From Candidatus Woesearchaeota archaeon (GTDB lineage Archaea > Nanobdellota > Nanobdellia > Woesearchaeales > JAUUYB01), in assembly GCA_030590605.1 (NCBI GenBank), contig JAUUYB010000058.1, forward strand, positions 1 through 6,690: a stretch of DNA of 6,690 nt, written 5' to 3'. Under the pieces are notes generated by a model, which worked only from the letters and a program-made list of their open reading frames with translations, searched no databases and was not told the origin of the DNA. Of the stretch, positions 5,434 through 6,690 are shown in pieces (the first letter of the stretch is position 1; every line of letters starts with the position of its first letter). The position numbers were made by a program, and so were the translations under genes.

Positions 5434-6690
5434 TTATCCTGGGTTGAGAAAATTGACTTTGCCTATACTGATTGAATGGTCTCCATACTTCTGGTCTCCA
5501 GAAGCCACATCGATCCATTTGTACCAAATCTTGACCTGGACAGACAGTTCTTTCTCGTAATCACTGAAAGTGGGGTTTACTCCTAAAGAGAAAGTGATAG
5601 CCGTCGATCCTAATTCCTGATTCACGCTCTTTTCCATAAGAAGGTTGTTGCCTTCCAGAATCCTGACTTTTTCAAGAGTTATTTCTGTAACGTCTCCTAC
5701 CTCGACTTCGCTTGTCTCAAACTCCATCTTGAAGACTGATGATGAGATATCGAAAGGGTTTTCATATTCAACTTCTGAATTGATCACGAAGGTCGCGACA
5801 TTCTGTTCTTTGAATATCGTGTTCGGTGCGGGTTCAGTGCTCACCTTGATTACACCTATACAGTTGTTATCCACATCACAGAGAAGTTCCATGAATGCTC
5901 CTGCATCTCCTGAACATGGTCCGCAATCATTCGGACAGTTACATTTATTCTCTCCTTCTCTATCATCACAGACAAAATTTCCACATACTCCTGGCACTGG
6001 GAGGTGTTCTACAAAATAGTTTGTCTGGGAAGAACAGATATCATTTGTCCCATTATTATCATCATCCCATTCTGTCTCCGGTGGACATGTCTTGGCAGTA
6101 TCAGGATTTACATATACAAACTCGACATTAGGTATCTTGAATGTGAATGAAGATTGCTGGGTATATACATCTGTTCCGCTGATCTGATCATAATTGAAAG
6201 TCACGATGACCTGGACATTCCTGAGTTGTGATTCTTTTTCATTTGTCCTAGGATCGAGATATATCTCCTCTTCAACTTCCTGACCAGGATTCCAAAGCCC
6301 TCTTGATATGATCTTCTCACCAAGGGTTATCTTCTGTCTCTTAGATGTCTCTCCTATTACTTCTATCTTATAGAGAAGTATATTTTGGGTAGATGCTTTT
6401 GGTTCTTTCAGGAGTATGGTGAGGAAAAGTCTGTCCGCATCTATATTGAACGGCTGGTTGAAATTTGCATCGACCTCAAAGGATGCTGCCTTGTTGCTGA
6501 TACTGCCGGAATTTACTGATTCTGCTTTTACCTTGGACTCATCCAGCCCAACTAGACATTCATTGGCTTGGTTGCAGGACATTGTTAAGTATTCTGCATC
6601 TTCTTCACTGCCTTCACATTCACCGCAATCGATACTGCAAGTGCATTTATTCTCTCCTTCTCTATCATCACAGACAAAATTTCCACATAC
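5434..6690 (-). CDS. Modular Cys-rich surface protein, C-terminal 418 residues, runs off the right edge
   Basis: The reading frame is open from the window edge to the stop; an internal ATG at 6582 is not the start, because coding text with a conserved Cys-rich motif continues upstream of it. Counting from the first codon at the edge, residues 1-25 form VCGNFVCDDREGENKC plus TCSIDCGEC, and residues 235-259 repeat it as the same first 16 residues plus NCPNDCGPC. Each is followed by a short segment with two more cysteines (SCNQANEC; LCDVDNNC) and then a beta-rich domain, ending in similar strands (VQVIVTFNYD...TFKIPNVEF and VQVKIWYKWI...ISIGKVNF). An acidic segment WDDDNNGTND (208-217) flanked by cysteines looks like a calcium-binding loop. 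Knots of the CGNxxCDxxEGE...C.CPxDCG kind are common in DPANN secreted proteins. The protein is probably extracellular, held by disulfides or calcium; the signal peptide lies outside the window. Function is unknown. Confidence 0.8.
   Translation of the reverse strand, partial: VCGNFVCDDREGENKCTCSIDCGECEGSEEDAEYLTMSCNQANECLVGLDESKVKAESVNSGSISNKAASFEVDANFNQPFNIDADRLFLTILLKEPKASTQNILLYKIEVIGETSKRQKITLGEKIISRGLWNPGQEVEEEIYLDPRTNEKESQLRNVQVIVTFNYDQISGTDVYTQQSSFTFKIPNVEFVYVNPDTAKTCPPETEWDDDNNGTNDICSSQTNYFVEHLPVPGVCGNFVCDDREGENKCNCPNDCGPCSGDAGAFMELLCDVDNNCIGVIKVSTEPAPNTIFKEQNVATFVINSEVEYENPFDISSSVFKMEFETSEVEVGDVTEITLEKVRILEGNNLLMEKSVNQELGSTAITFSLGVNPTFSDYEKELSVQVKIWYKWIDVASGDQKYGDHSISIGKVNFLNPG
5942..5988. 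repeat. 47-base direct repeat, copy 1 (inside the surface gene)
   Basis: These 47 bases are identical to 6644-6690. They encode, on the minus strand, the second Cys-rich knot (VCGNFVCDDREGENK and part of the next codon). Copy spacing is 702 bases, exactly 234 codons, so the repeat keeps the frame. Bases just left of the copies differ (A at 5941, G at 6643). Confidence 0.95.
6644..6690. repeat. 47-base direct repeat, copy 2 (at the window edge)
   Basis: This copy is identical to 5942-5988 and ends on the last base of the window, so the true repeat may be longer. It encodes the first Cys-rich knot of the surface protein. Confidence 0.95.

Noticed and set aside
5645..6131. Plus-strand frames opposite the surface protein
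   Set aside because: They are antisense to a coherent Cys-rich, repeat-bearing protein, low in recognisable structure and overlapping each other.
6580..6582. ATG at 6582 as the start of the large surface protein
   Set aside because: The frame stays open to the window edge, and the upstream codons encode a second copy of the Cys-rich knot, so the gene is partial.
5942..6690. CRISPR-like or insertion-sequence repeat
   Set aside because: There are only two copies, 702 bases apart and in frame inside a coding sequence, with no inverted ends or transposase.

Overview
The window looks archaeal, most likely from a compact-genome (DPANN-type, Woesearchaeota/Pacearchaeota-like) archaeon. The evidence is a replicative family B DNA polymerase with a C-terminal PCNA-binding peptide, TTTATATA-type TATA boxes about 26 bases upstream of several starts (some apparently leaderless), short or overlapping gene junctions, and cysteine-rich surface proteins with a pilin-like N-terminus. 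The lineage is inferred from gene style, not from a marker gene.

Layout. At the left edge the first 59 codons of a thioredoxin reductase gene run off the window on the minus strand. A divergent promoter region of about 110 bases with two back-to-back TATA boxes separates it from polB (290-2752, plus). The polB 3' end overlaps by 8 bases a tiny convergent zinc-ribbon gene (2745-2894, minus). Behind that, on the same strand, lies a 58-residue single-span membrane protein gene (2946-3122). A stretch of about 210 bases (3123-3331) then holds promoter elements and a possible small structured RNA that ends in a T6 tract. Next come a bacterial/eukaryal-type triosephosphate isomerase (3332-4081) and a SAM methyltransferase (4078-4761), joined by a 4-base ATGA overlap. 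They converge, with a 9-base overlap, on a two-gene minus-strand cell-surface operon: a large modular Cys-rich protein that runs off the right edge (5434 to beyond 6690) followed by a pilin-like membrane-anchored Cys-rich protein (4753-5427).

How the genes fit together. The left half is housekeeping: redox, replication, and glycolysis/gluconeogenesis coupled to a methyltransferase. The right half is envelope biology. The pilin-like gene starts 6 bases after the large protein's stop, so the two are probably co-transcribed and may act together on the cell surface. The large protein carries two copies of a module made of a Cys-rich knot and a beta-rich domain, marked by a 47-base perfect DNA repeat whose second copy ends exactly at the window edge.

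I saw no CRISPR array, insertion sequence, tRNA or rRNA gene, or intein. The parts least explained by known families are the two minus-strand microproteins, the 3190-3292 structured segment, and the modular surface pair.
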